Shown: positions 1-12,610, counted from the stretch's first letter. The stretch is DNA of 64,000 nt from Polytrichum commune (GCA_950295325.1 OX485806.1:1798001-1862000), one strand, 5' to 3'. Numbers and translations are program-made. Notes: generated from the letters alone by a model not told the origin.

Positions 1-2
1 TA

Positions 3-1577
3 ACTACGTCATTATTATTTGCTTGCACAAAATTCCGCCACTACTTACTGTCCAACCCCTTCCCAGTGGTAGTTCTGTGTGAGACCGACGAGCTCAAGAG
101 AGTAGTGCAACAGACTGAACCCACGGGAAGGGCAGCAAGGTTCTTAGCTGCTCTACAACAATACGATCTGTTTTTCAAAACTACGAAGACCCAGAGATCT
201 GCGCACGCCAAGCTACTCCTAGAGCTCGGATCTCCTCCAGAGTCCACCGAAGGGGCCATCTCAGATGAGGCAGAATGTTACACAATCACAAGAGCCGAAG
301 ACGAACCTGATTTCGGGTACCCAACAATTGCAAACTACCTAAGGGACTTGGTGTTCCCTTCCAATTCAAGTGCTCAACAACGCAAGGACATCCGTAGGCG
401 AGCGCTCCCGTTCACCTTGATCGGTGATACACTTTACAGGAGGGGACGTGACGGAGTTTTGAGAAGAGCAGTCAATAAGGAAGAAGCAAGAAAAATCCTG
501 CCAGAATGCCACGAAGGAGTCTGTGGGGGCCACTTCGCCACCGACTCAACTGCACGTAAGATACTCACAGCCGGATATTTTTGGCCAAGCATGTTTAAGG
601 ATTGTGCTAAATATTGTCAGAGTTGTCCCACATGTCAAGCCTATGGGAGGAGATTATTCGCCCATACTGAATTGCATCCAATCCTCCCTACCGGAGCTTT
701 CGAAAAGTGGGGACTCGACTTCGTCGGGGCACTTCCAAAAACATCACGAAGAAACGAATATCTCATTGTGGCCACAGACTACTTGACCAAGTGGTGCGAA
801 GCTGCTGCAGTGAAGAAATGTACCCAGGACGTGGCAGCAGATTTCCTGTTTAACCAAGTGATTTGCCGATATGGTTGCCCACTTGAGGTAATCACTGATC
901 AAGGATCCCACTTCACTAGTGGTGTCATCACCAAACTTTTGAGCAAGTTGTCGGTGAAACATAGGAGGGTTACACCATACTACCCCCAAGCAAATGGCAT
1001 GGTTGAGAAAACCAATGGAATTCTCACAGGTATCATTTCCAAAATAATTTTAGACAAACGTCATACATGGGACGATCATGTGGGAGAAGCTCTCTGGGCA
1101 TACCGCACGACTCATAAATTAGTCACTGGGTACACTCCTTTCCAGCTTGTATTTGGATTTGAAGCAGTCGTTCCCATCGAGCTCGAAATCCCATCTTTGC
1201 GCCTTGCAGTTCAACACGGGTTAGGAGATCATGAATCTGTCGAGGCCAGACTCATGACTCTCGAACGACTCGATGAAAACAGAAGACGCGCTTTGTGGAA
1301 CATTGAAGTCATACAGCACCGCCGGAAGGAAAGGCATGACGCCCGAGGTAAGAAAACTACCTACCCGGCCGGAAGCCTTGTGATGCTCATCGACAGTTGG
1401 TTACAAAAGCAACACGGGCAGAAGTTTCGTCCAAAGTGGAAGGGTCCATTTGTCATTCATCAACAATTTGACAATGGCACTTACAAACTCAGCACGCCAG
1501 ATGGGAGGATCATTACTAAAACATACAACGGGTCGAAGCTCAAGGCGTATAAGCACATGGAGCATTTACAGGGATGA
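3..1577 (+). CDS. Ty3/gypsy retrotransposon pol polyprotein, C-terminal part (RNase H end + integrase)
   Basis: The frame is open from the window edge, so the 5' part (gag, protease, most of RT) lies outside. The first ~60 residues resemble the end of a Ty3-type RNase H domain (KFRHYLLSNPF, then TGRAARFLAALQQYDL). Next comes an integrase zinc finger in HHCC order (HEGVCGGHF ... CQSCPTC, near nt 510-640). The integrase core follows with D in GLDFVG (near 715), D in ITDQGSHF (near 895) and E in NGMVEKTNG (near 1005). The C-terminal part has the GPF-type module (FRPKWKGPFVIH) and stops at TGA 1575-1577 with no chromodomain. Integrase inserts the cDNA copy into the genome. The visible 525 codons have no stop, so this copy may be young. 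Family call is firm; lineage within Ty3/gypsy is not decided. Confidence 0.93.
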   Translation, partial: TTSLLFACTKFRHYLLSNPFPVVVLCETDELKRVVQQTEPTGRAARFLAALQQYDLFFKTTKTQRSAHAKLLLELGSPPESTEGAISDEAECYTITRAEDEPDFGYPTIANYLRDLVFPSNSSAQQRKDIRRRALPFTLIGDTLYRRGRDGVLRRAVNKEEARKILPECHEGVCGGHFATDSTARKILTAGYFWPSMFKDCAKYCQSCPTCQAYGRRLFAHTELHPILPTGAFEKWGLDFVGALPKTSRRNEYLIVATDYLTKWCEAAAVKKCTQDVAADFLFNQVICRYGCPLEVITDQGSHFTSGVITKLLSKLSVKHRRVTPYYPQANGMVEKTNGILTGIISKIILDKRHTWDDHVGEALWAYRTTHKLVTGYTPFQLVFGFEAVVPIELEIPSLRLAVQHGLGDHESVEARLMTLERLDENRRRALWNIEVIQHRRKERHDARGKKTTYPAGSLVMLIDSWLQKQHGQKFRPKWKGPFVIHQQFDNGTYKLSTPDGRIITKTYNGSKLKAYKHMEHLQG

Positions 1578-1603
1578 GTGTTCATTCGATGAACCCTAAT
1601 CCT

Positions 1604-2070
1604 GGGGAGGAGATGATATCCCTAGTTTTTTACCACTTACTTTTTACTTCTACGCATGATAGTTTACTTTCCTCTTCCCTTCTCCTTACCTCTCACTCCA
1701 AGATCCCGCTTGTTGGAGAAGGAAACCCGAACTACATCCAATCTTCTCAACCCTTTCCATTTCAAAATCACAAGCAATCGGTAACCACCGTGCCTTGGCA
1801 AGAAAGCAAACGGCACTACCATCGTGCCAAGAAACCACTACCAAGAGGATTTATAGGACTCCTCTTGCAGTCCAGACCATCTCTCTTTTTTTCGGCTTTA
1901 GGCTCTCTCTCGCAATCTCGCCGGTGGGCTCTTTTTTCTCTTTAGTTCTCTCTCAGTCTTTTTAGGAGCTCAACTCTTCCATGTGATATGGTTGAGTTCA
2001 AGATGATAGTCCCTTGATTTTATTTCGATGAATAAAGAGTTACCTTTGCTTGCAATATGAGGTGATCACA
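1604..2070 (+). mobile_element. Polypurine tract and probable 3' LTR of the Ty3/gypsy element
   Basis: A purine tract (GGGGAGGAGATG, 1604-1615) lies just after the pol stop. It is followed by TGATATCCC, a plausible LTR start at 1614. A polyadenylation signal AATAAA lies at 2031-2036. The far LTR end is not resolved: I could not find a matching CA-ended inverted terminus or a target-site duplication, and the 5' LTR is outside the window. The end coordinate is therefore a guess. Confidence 0.4.
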
Positions 2071-5000
2071 TAGTTCAACCAACTTTTTGTAATGTACTGG
2101 ATGCGGCCGGTGCGGTGTGGCCGGTCGGTGTTCGATCTTGGTAGTATATTTCGGATTATGAGTGAAGTCGTTTGATGGGAAAGAGGATTAAGTATGTGCG
2201 AAGTGATATGTCTTGAGGTATGTGTGGAACAGTCTGTGATATTCTCTATAAAAATTCTACGTGTTTCAGTACATCAAACAAAGGTCATGTAATATTTTAG
2301 TCTAAATTCAAAGAGTTGATATTGTAGCAATTTACAATATGATGATTGATTGAAACACTTGAGACATAAAACTTCGTCAATGAAAGGGTATAAAGACAAG
2401 TTCGACGAATTTGACTAATGTGTTTTCAATTTGCCTAACAAACACAAACACAAAGCTAGCTAGAGAGAAGCTAATAATGACATTTTCTTTTGATATTTCA
2501 TGTATACATAACAATGGAAAATCGATTGGGAGTTGGAAAAGGTTCTAGAAGTTTTAACCTCTAGATATGCAATGTAATGACCATGGTATATGATGGTAAA
2601 GATAATAAACCTTTCAGCACACACAAACTAGGATTGAAGTATATATGGATGCATGAATTCCGAACAATTCTAACTGCCAACATGATGTACATTAAATTGC
2701 AAAACTACACAACTATGGTGGTTGGTGAACATGGAATACAAACATTCAAGTTGTGGTTGTTGTTGCTTTTGTTGTTGTCATTATGTGTTTTTGTCCCTAG
2801 AATTGTACATCCCTTATGAATTTTGGACAAAGGGGTTTGTCCAAATAAACTTAAATGCAGTTATACATTAGCCATGTGATTTATTTATTTATTACAGAAA
2901 AACATAATATGTTCAATAATTATATTGCCAAAAACATAAAAGTCCACCAGAGCCCAAAATAAGAGAGCCGGGGTAATTAGCTTGGCAATAACTGGTGAAT
3001 CACAAAGTTGTCAAGGACTGTGAACAACCTAAGAATGGCCAACTAAGCCAACATTAGGTGCACGACTATCTTACATAATCCTAGTATTCGACATATGATA
3101 GAAGAGGTTGTTGATGCCCCCCAAGTGTCGAATTTGGTGACAACATCATCGTAGATAGCTACGGAATTCCTCTTCGAGCCTTTGAGAGGCTTTTTGAAAG
3201 CAACTATAGTATAGTCAAGTAGATCTCATAAAATAACCTTTCTATACTTTCCATAACCTTTCTAGCATCCCACCTAATATTATTCAAGGTGAGGTCATTT
3301 CTTTCAATTAAAATGGTCCACAATGTGCAAGTGGCGTGCTGCCAAATTTAAGAGGATTTGCTACATGAGGCGGGGATTTTCTTCCCAAAAATCTCATGGT
3401 GCTAGTCCAACGGTCTTGAAGAGCCTTTCCTATATATGACTAGATGTGCCACAATCTCAATATATGTCAAGAGCACATATATGGCATTTATCATTAAAAT
3501 TGACAATTTAACGTGTCCTCCAGAATTCAACCGCAACCGCTTTATTCAAGAGAGCCCAAATCAATGCTTCTTCTATTTTTACTCCTCAATTTATCTCACA
3601 CAACACCCCAAATTACTGAAATTCAGTGGATTTAATGTCATCTTCGTTTGTCAACTTTGTGACGTTCTAAGCTTCCACTGAGAGAAAGTGTCGTATTTGT
3701 GACATTATTATGCTCAATAAGCTGCCATTAACGCAGTCAAAACGCATTTGTGCCACTTGAGGAAATGCACATTCCATGGCATTTCTTTCTCATGAATCAT
3801 TTGAGGAGGAGGTTTTTACACTGCTCTGATCACGGTTGATTACCATGGTGTAGCTTAAGAACTCGTATCCAGAAGCCCATGATTTCAACTATGAGGATCC
3901 ATGAGAATAAAATCACATCGTCTCAAGTAAAGGTCAATGATTTTTCTTCTTAGGACCTCTGCCGATTTCTCCGGACAACCCTCACCGTCTTGAGCAATTC
4001 CTCCCATTGACCTTCTGATATGTGATTATGGTGACTCCATTTTGCTAAGCGATGACCGAGGGGTCCAACATCCCGGGATAAAGGTGAGTTTCCATGTAGG
4101 TCACTCACCCACTAGTTTTTAGATAATAGTGGGTTGGAGGTGTTTGCATGTAGTTAAGGATAAGCAATCATCCAAACCACATTATGGCAGTCTGCTAGAA
4201 CATGAAGGGTTGTGGACACGGTTCGCTACACTTCCATGTGTCCATTAAAGAAGATTTAATCTACACATACCTGTCATCAAAGGATTAAGGTCAAGCTCAA
4301 GACTCGAAAGAACTGATGTAGGTCTAGAACTATGACCTTGGTAATTGGGAGGAGGAAGTTCGTAGATGGGTCCGGATTTGAGAAGATGGGAGTAACTAGT
4401 TGGCACATATGAATGCTACCCCACCATATTCCCTCTACATATATTTGGGCAGGTTTGTCTTTATTCCCGATAGAATCTCGTGGGCGAGCATCCCACATGG
4501 AAACTCACCCTAACATTTCTTCATTTCTTTTTGTTACAACACATCTGAGACACATTTATTCCATTATTAGAAAGCATACAAGATCACCCAAACCGGAAAA
4601 AAAATGGACAGAAACTCTCTTGGTGGAGCCACACGATTGCTTGCAATCGCGATCAGAGACGTTATTCCAATGTTTGGCTCCCTCTGTCTCGGGATTGGAG
4701 CCTTGCCGACTAATTCGGTCCTCATACGACGGATAATCCGCGCAGCGTTGATGTTCCGCTGCATCAATCCACTTCTTCACTCTTGCTGTCCCAGGGATGA
4801 GCTCATCCAAAGCTTGCGTCGGTTGGTTCTTGTTGCAATTAGGCCTTGGAGCTCCTTCCGTCGTCGGCTGCATTACATGCACAGAAAATTGGAGTAGCCG
4901 GCTGATCCTACGCACGGAGAATTACCTTTGAGGCAGGCTGCAAAATTATCTTCCCCATCATGCAAATTTCACATTCACGATGGACGCATGAATCTACTCT

Positions 5001-5395
5001 TGTACAGATCGTAGTCGGAAGTCACAGTGTCTCGTTTTGTAGGCATCTCCAGCATACTACGATCCCCACATGATGAGCTGCAGGCTGGCGAGATTCATCA
5101 TCGTCTTGGTTTCTTCGCTCCAGCACGCGCTGCTTCGATAGAAATTTTCTCGAGAAAGCTCGAAGAAGTCCTGTTTTTGACGATGTGGGCGGTACTCGTG
5201 CTAGTAGGCTCCGTGGATTAAGTAACATGTATGTGGACTTCCTCAACATTTTTCGTTCACCTACTTGTGATTTGCAGTTGCATATGTTTGTGTGCTTGGT
5301 AAATTTGTCGTCAGAGAGGGCTATGTCGGCCACATCCAACCATCGACAGGTCTCCAGCGTTCAAATTTAGCTGCTCAGACGGATGTTCTGGGGTG
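2071..5395. other. Gene-poor stretch, AT-rich, with possible L1-like remnant
   Basis: No convincing gene. Short open frames such as 2577-2819 (+) and 3436-3681 (+) have no recognisable motif. A 119-codon open frame at 4556-4915 (-) reads as hydrophilic protein-like sequence (DELIPGTARVKKWIDAAE) and could be an old exon or retroelement fragment, but I recognise no family. Confidence 0.4.
3080..3560 (-). pseudogene. Possible degenerate 3' end of an L1-type LINE
   Basis: Read on the minus strand, pieces resemble the tail of plant L1-like ORF2 after its zinc knuckle: a Trp-rich stretch, then ERNDLTLNNIRWDARKVMESI followed by a helical segment. In that family a W-x-ERN-x-x-x-FNN motif is usual. 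Stops and frameshifts break it throughout. The call rests on a short weak pattern. Confidence 0.28.
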
Positions 5396-5456
5396 GAGAA
5401 TTAGACACATGCAATAACACACTAGCCCAACCCCAAAATTACAACTTTAATAACAT

Positions 5457-8400
5457 ATGGACAAACACATTGATTATCAGACTGGCCAACCTCACCAACC
5501 CCCCGAAAGGCATATATCAACACCTCACCCCTACATAACTTTTATAGAAAACAATCAAGATATAATATACCCAAAACATTCAATACACACAGAGATATAT
5601 GAATTTATCCACAACCAAGATACTACACCAACACCAATCACCCTTCAAAATAAATTTTCCTTCCTCCCAAATCAATTGATCACCGAAGCACTCCGATGCC
5701 TAGAAAGCATCAACGAATATTCACACCCACCCCCACCCCCAACTACTCCCACACCAAACCCAAGAATTAACACCGACACCGAATACGAAACAAACATAAT
5801 AACATGGAATGCGTCATCACTCAACACATCATTACCAAACCTACAAAGCCTAATAAACAACTCGCTAAACAACACAACAATCATACATATCCAAGAAACC
5901 AAACTAACTGCAAATAAATCTACAAAATATATACAAAACCTATTTCCGGAATTTAAATTCATTTTCAACAACACACATGCACTCACAAGATGCATACAAC
6001 AAAGAATGCCTTATACCCCCGGAAGAGGAGGCTTACTCACACTTATCTACAAGAAATATGCATTCCCTGGAAATATTACCAAAATTCCCACGCCAGTAAA
6101 TATATCCCCATACCTATAAATAATTAAAATAAACAACCATCCACTAATACCTTGGCTAATCATACACATGTACATGCCTACACACTTAGAAGACACATGC
6201 CTCATTCCACACCTTAAGAACGAAATCACTAACGAAATCACTATACACCCCAATCACATGTATACATTATGTGGGGACTTTAACCGAGATATCGCACTTA
6301 GAGGCAGACAAAATAACAACATTAACACCCCTCCACAAGAAGAAGATTACCAATGGAAAATTTTCACCGCATCACTCAACCTAGAATATATCCCAACTAA
6401 CACTAGCATCTCCAGACAAGGAGGCTATAATTACACATCAACAAGTCTAATAGATGGATTCTACATTCACTCACCAGACAACATCAAATTCATTTCTACC
6501 ACAAACACAAACATGAATCTAAACTCAGACCATTATCCAGTTGTACTACATATCCCCTACAACACCCTTATAGCCAGATCCCCACCTCCCACAAACACGT
6601 CACCAACTAGAATACTAAACCCAATACCACCAGAAAACATCGAAAAATTCAACATAACATTCTTCGAAGAAAACTCTGTACAAATAAAAGCCCTTACCAC
6701 CCTACTCGAAAACCACCAACACTTAAGCCCGGATCAATGGGCGGAAGCCTGTACAACATTCGACCACATTGTATACAAAATTTCAGAAACAATTGAAGAA
6801 ACATGTAAAGCAGACCCACTACCCAACCTTACGAACAGAACATCGTAACAATGTGGGTTTTTGCCACGCAAACTTGCGAGAAAATGGAAAAGACACCTCA
6901 ACACATATCACCTCATCAGGAACACCATATACATTGTACAATACGATCCACTCTGGCAAGCACACCCCATCCTAAACGATATACGAAACCACCACCACAC
7001 AAACATCCCACACCCACCTGTTACAACGGCACCTCCTACTGAATGGATTGATGCCATAGTAACCATCGCAAAAAATGCAAATAAAGAAGCCAGGAAAATC
7101 ACCACAAAATACACCAAAGACTGCATTCTAAAGGCCGTATCAAAATACCGTCAAATGTATGAAAAAAACCCCCAAAAAATAAATCGAAAAGTCTTCAAAA
7201 ACATTGAAACCTCACCCCTGGACTCCATCATTGATAGACAAAACAATATATTAACTAACCCAGAAGACATCGCAGCAGAAATATACACGCAACAATCCAT
7301 CAGTAACCGTCCTACAGTTCCCACATGCCAATATCAAAATACACACCCACTACACTGCACATGTGGAGTCCGGCAATACCCATGCCATGACTTAGACGGA
7401 TACATCATTGACAAACGAGGAGAACCCCAAACCCCCCTACACACGTATTTTGACCAAGAAATATACGACTTTTGTCTTAAAAACCTAAGCAATAACAAAG
7501 CCCTAGGCCCAACCAAAATACCCAATTCAATTCTACAAAACATGCCTCCACGCTTCCATAAATTACTCTTTTTATTTTTTAAACATTGTTATAAACAAAA
7601 ACAAATCCCTGCATCATGGAAAACCAGTCTAACAGTTTTACTATACAAAAAAGGTAACCCATCACAACTAACAAACCATAGACCTATTGCACTAGCTAAC
7701 ACCATATATAAATTCTACACGAGTACATTAACTTCTATCCTATCAGCATATGGAGAAAAATACCAAATATTGCACGATAGTCAAGAAGGGTTTAGAGCAG
7801 AGAGAAGCACTTCTAGACAAATCCAATTATTAATCACAGCGCTTGAAGACGCAAGACTCACGAACCAAGATATATATATCTTTTATATTGACTTCAAAAA
7901 CGCCTTCGGCTCCATTGATCACGCCAGACTTTTAGCCATAATGAAAGATCTGAGATATCCCACTGACTCCATAAAACTCATAGGAAACATATACTCACAA
8001 TCCTCAACAATATTCAATGGTGAACACTTCGGTAAAACCTTACCAATCCCCATTCAAAGAGGTACAATACAAGGTGATACCCTTAGCCCATATCTATTTA
8101 TCATATTCCTAGAACCCCTCCTCAGATGGCTACAACAAGGGAATAATGGATACACTTTTGGTACATCTAAAATTAAAATTTCATCAGCAGCATATGCAAA
8201 TGACCTAGCAGCAATCGCCAATAAACTAGAGACACTACAAACACAACTCAACAAACTAGACAAATTCTGCGAATGGGCAGGAATGGATATTGGAATACCC
8301 AAGTGCGCAATAACTGGATGCCCAAACAAATCCAAACTTCACCCCACAATCTTTAAAACCCTAATCCAATCTACCAATATCAACTACAGAAACCAACCTA

Positions 8401-9635
8401 TACCAGTCTTAAACCAACATGAACCATATACGTATCTAGGAATAAATCTTGCACCATCACTCAAATGGAAAACACAAATAAATACCACTACAGCTAAAGT
8501 AATAAAACAGTGTCAAGCCCTTGTAACATGCCCAGCTACTATAAAACAAAAAATAAACATGGCAGATACAGTCATACGTGCTGGAATAGCATACAGCTTC
8601 TACGCAGTGCCATACTCCATACCAGCTATCAAAAAACTCGATAAAAAAATCATAGCACTTCACAAAACGATATGCGGAATACCCAAATGCACATCTAACA
8701 TCGCTACACAACTCCCACACAATCTATTCGGAATCGAAGCATTCTCACTATAAAATGCCTATTTAAGAGGCATTGGAGAACAACTACAAAATGCCCTCAA
8801 TGATAAAGGTAGAATTGGGAAAATATATGTTGGTCTACTTCAATTCATACTCGCCAAATATGGGGGCTCTAAGGAAATCACCCGTATTAAATACCACCAC
8901 TGTGTTAGATCACCCATCACTAGAACATTATTCTTGCTCAAACATAAAGCCGGAGTCCACCTAAAAATTACAATAAACAATTTCCTACTAACCCCATCCC
9001 CACTTGAAACTGCATGGATGCAGGAAGCACAAATCCTTCATGGCCTAAATCCCAACACCTCACTTAAATTACTATACAAACTACTTGTACATAATATAAT
9101 CACACTAGACCAAATTACCATGCCTAATGGTACCACTCTAATGAACCCGGACGAATTCAAAATCTACCACTCCACTCCTTCTAAACTTATCAAAAGCGCA
9201 CTTAACATAGCTAATCAATTATTTTGCCACCCCCCTTGCAATCAATGCCCCCTACCATGCCAACAACACCATCCACCAAGATCCCTAAAAAATAAATATA
9301 TAATAAGACACCACAATATCCTACCACACCCACCAACCGCCCCCGTACACCCCCCTAACCTCCCCATCCCCCCTCCTCCCAACAACATGCTTAAAGACCA
9401 CCGACAATTCCCCATACACAAAATAATCGATCATAAACAAAAACAATCCAATAACCATAACGGAATAAAAAGAAAAGTCACGTCGTACTTATGTCAATGG
9501 ACTACAACAAATAACAACACATATAACAAATGACGAACTCAAAGGGACCTATACCCCTACTGTGAAGCCAACACATGTAATCACAACACAGACCTACTTA
9601 TCCATTACTACAAAAAAGACAACACAAACATTTTT
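5457..9635 (+). pseudogene. LINE ORF, first part: AP endonuclease and reverse transcriptase (interrupted)
   Basis: ATG at 5457 follows an in-frame stop at 5451. One frame continues to about 9530, interrupted by stops at 6117-6119, 6846-6848 and 8751-8753. Endonuclease motifs: ITWNASS, IQETKL (metal-binding Glu), GDFNRDI and SDHYPV (catalytic His). RT motifs: FYIDFKNAFGSID (box A Asp, near 7890), QRGTIQGDTLSPYLF (near 8060) and AYANDLAAI (near 8190), where the usual A-D-D pair has become N-D. A Cys/His cluster (HPPCNQCPLPCQQHH) lies near 9230. The frame is lost after 9533. With the catalytic Asp replaced and several stops, this copy is unlikely to make active RT. Endonuclease nicks target DNA; RT copies the element RNA there. 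Confidence 0.85.
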
Positions 9636-12157
9636 CAAACATAATTAATGTCTACTTCTCCACAGAACAACATAGAGACACAAGATACGTCACACCAACC
9701 ACAATAATTCTACTAGCACATATCTCTATTAATGAATGCAACCCAGAAAACAACATCGAAACAAACTCTGATACCATCCAAACACAATTCGATGTCGCTC
9801 ACATATACGAAGACAATGGCCGACACCTCATTACCATCCCGAAAGCTAGACTAACATGGCTATGGAAACAATACCAATTGGCAAAAACCAACACACATGG
9901 TCTAGAACCATCTACCCAATCGTTCGAAACTGAAATTGTTTGGTTATACCAAAGGTACAAATACCGTATCCCAAAAAATGACCCACTCAAACGAGCCCAA
10001 TATACAATACCAACCCAAATATTAGATCTCCTAATCACAACATTCAATATTAACCACTCATATTTTTCATCCCCAGTTACATGCCCCACACAATTCACCC
10101 AATTCTACTCACCATTCTCGCGAGACATAATATTTGGATCCCTAGGTAAAGCGTTTGACCATAAATGGCAAGGAATCGGTTACGCACATCCTCATAATAC
10201 AACAGACCTACAACAAGCTATTCACTGGGCGCGCATAGCGGCCCAAAATGATCCATATACAATCACTATACTTATATCCCCAGACACTGATTGGTACCAA
10301 AATTCGAACCCACACACATGCCCATTCCCAGACACACATGTCATTGCCCATTTTGCCGCTGACACAATCACATACGAAGAACCAACAATACCCCCCGAGC
10401 TCAATATCACAAGGAAAGAACCATCTACCATGCAAATATTCTGTATCCATCACCAAAATAATAACATAGGTACCTACGAACAAATGAAGTTAATAAATGA
10501 CATAGCAAATAACCTCCAAATACTACAAAGCCACACTCAAATTGCACCACCCACCCCTCCGAACATCACCGTTAACCCTAGTAAAAAATGGGCTAAATCA
10601 AACTATCCAAACACACCCCTACACAATAATATCTCCACCCCACAACTTCCAAACTACCAAACTAACTTACCGCTAAAATTCCACCCCCAATTTAGCTACT
10701 ACACGGACGGATCCTTTATAAAACCCAAAGAAATTGCCCCTAGGGTATGGAGAAGAGAAAGAGCTGGATACGGTATCTATAGCCCCAAAGGCTTAAATAT
10801 CGCCAAAAGACTCCATGGGCATCAAAACATACTACGTGCAGAAATGATGGCTATACACAAAACACTAAGAATCATCAATACACAATTCCCTAATGAACCC
10901 GCATTTATATTCACAGACAGTCTAAACGTATTATTCCTACTCAACACACAAATTAAACACCCCGCTCTCCATAATAGTCACCCAGACCAAACCACACTCA
11001 ACTCCATGGTAAAAATCCTTCAAGACCGTACACAGCCAATCACACTATACAAAATCAGAGCACACGTCAACATTGACAGTAATGAAAAAGCGGATAAACT
11101 AGCAAAAGACGGGTTAGAATTAGAACACATAATTGCCATCCACCCATACGAACATGCCCACGCCACCCCGTACTATTATCAAAAGGACGTCTGGGCCTCG
11201 ATGGCAGACGTCCCAGACAAAGGCCCAGTAAGATTCTTAGAAAAACAAATTAAAAAATATGATAGGGAAACCAATATAGCAATCATGGCCACACAAACCC
11301 CCAACACGTGTAAATGGACAGAAAATATAGACATTGACAAAGAACTATCCAACGAATTCTGGACAAATCCCTTAATCACAGACAAATAAAAATCCTGCCT
11401 TATTAAATTCCGCACAGGAACATACATGGGTAATGCTAGAAAACAATTGTTCTTCGATCACCAGAGGTACCCCTCTATCACGTGTCTTATATGCAATTCA
11501 AATGATCCAGACACTTGGCTACATGTACTACTGAAATATAACCAACAACATATACACTCACTACGAATTAAAAGACATAACAAAGCAGTCGGAGAAATTA
11601 GGAAGCTCCTAATCTCGTCCGAAAAATCCCGATGTTTTACTCTCATGAATGCCGGTACCTTCAATAATAATCCCCAAGAAAATACTGTCCCCAATTGGCT
11701 ACTCCCCTGCACATGTAACACACAAAGATGTCATTGCAACGCAAGATTTCGACCTGATATGCTCTGCGTTAAAGGATTACCATATCAAAATGACCCTCCC
11801 ATTGACATTGACCCTAACCTCACCATAAAATTTATTGAATTCACATATTGTAACGACAGATTCTCCCCAGAAGCAATAGAAGCAAAAAACAACAAATACA
11901 AACCATTGATTGATAGTATCGCTTCCAGAGGATGGAAAATCGAACCACTTATTGTCATCACAGCTGGGGCCCGAGCTACGGCCCACATCCCATCTATGAA
12001 AATACTAGAAGAAAATCTCAAAATACCCATGGTTACCATCAAAAATACCTTTAAAAATATTAATACCATTGCAATACAATATGCCATGTCCATCCTCCTC
12101 CATAAGAGGAGAATTGAAAACCACCAACCGCTCCCCCAAAACTTAGACCCTCCATAA
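9636..12157 (+). pseudogene. LINE ORF, second part: RNase H and restriction-like endonuclease-like domain (interrupted)
   Basis: This continues the LINE polyprotein in the next frame from about 9636 (one frameshift from the RT part) with one stop at 11387-11389; the same frame continues to TAA 12155-12157. RNase H residues: YTDGS (near 10,700), RAEMMAIH (Glu), FTDSLNVL (Asp) and NEKADKLAKDG. A finger follows (CLIC ... WLHVLLKY), with Tyr where the third ligand Cys is expected. Next is a Cys pair cluster (CTCNTQRCHC), then RPDMLCVKG, then KFIEFTYCNDRF and a Lys-rich helix (KNNKYKPLIDSI). The RPD - E-x-T - K-x2-KY arrangement matches restriction-like (PD-D/ExK) endonucleases of early-branching LINEs. 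The nuclease call is inferred from that spacing. Confidence 0.72.
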
Positions 12158-12190
12158 AACCCAAAAACTTATATAATATATAATATCTAT

Positions 12191-12588
12191 TTACAGCTCA
12201 GAATGAGGGATTGATGCCGGTTGGTTGGTACAAATTCCCTGCCTTTTACTCACTTGCAGCACCAAGTCACGTCTTACATTTTAAACGATCATACGGACTC
12301 GACTGGAATCAAACCCGGAACGTCTTAACTCAAACATCCTCCCACAACCAACCGAGGAATCATGACTTGGTGTTCACTCTCATTACGAAAACACTAATTA
12401 TACTTAAAAGGCATGCACCCCCGTGGGCCATGATCGGCCCATGTTATTTGTTTCTCGGTTACTATAGTGTCCATCCTCGAAAGAGGAGAGTAGTTTTGTC
12501 CCAGCTTCCCCATGTCCTGTGGGCATCGGGTTGTTGGCATTACGAACAGACACTCTATTCACGCCGGCCCCAAAAAGGGACCGGAGTT
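12191..12588 (-). repeat. Spacer between LINE copies with a Pol III-like internal promoter (possible SINE)
   Basis: Read on the minus strand, GGTTTGATTCC (about 12,304-12,316) matches the B-box of tRNA-type genes. About 40 nt upstream on that strand a CGGTTGGTTGTGGG segment could serve as an A-box. Base composition differs from the A/C-rich LINEs on both sides. I see no complete tRNA cloverleaf and no poly-A tail, so a tRNA-derived SINE is only a suggestion. Confidence 0.25.
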
Positions 12589-12610
12589 TCTATCTATCTA
12601 TCTATCTATC
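12589..12610 (+). repeat. (TATC)n microsatellite
   Basis: About five perfect tetranucleotide units lie immediately before the second LINE copy. Confidence 0.9.

Larger units (their letters stand above)
5400..12190 (+). mobile_element. Near full-length LINE (non-LTR retrotransposon) with apparent dual endonucleases
   Basis: A single coding stream of about 6.7 kb runs through two frames and shows, in order, apurinic-type endonuclease, reverse transcriptase, a Cys/His-rich segment, RNase H, a CCHC-like finger and a restriction-like endonuclease-like C-terminus. This order recalls the Dualen/RandI group of LINEs, known for carrying both nuclease types plus RNase H. The plus strand is strikingly A/C-rich and G-poor across the whole element, which helps mark its limits. 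No target duplication was identified, and the 3' end (AT-rich, near 12,170-12,190) is approximate. Confidence 0.8.

Noticed and set aside
4604..4897. 97-codon plus-strand frame
   Set aside because: Overlaps an equally long minus-strand frame that reads more like protein; neither has a motif.
10208..10483. Antisense frames within the LINE
   Set aside because: Shadows of the RNase H coding strand caused by the A/C-rich composition.
12270..12345. Functional tRNA gene
   Set aside because: Only box-like segments are present; no acceptor or anticodon stems could be paired.
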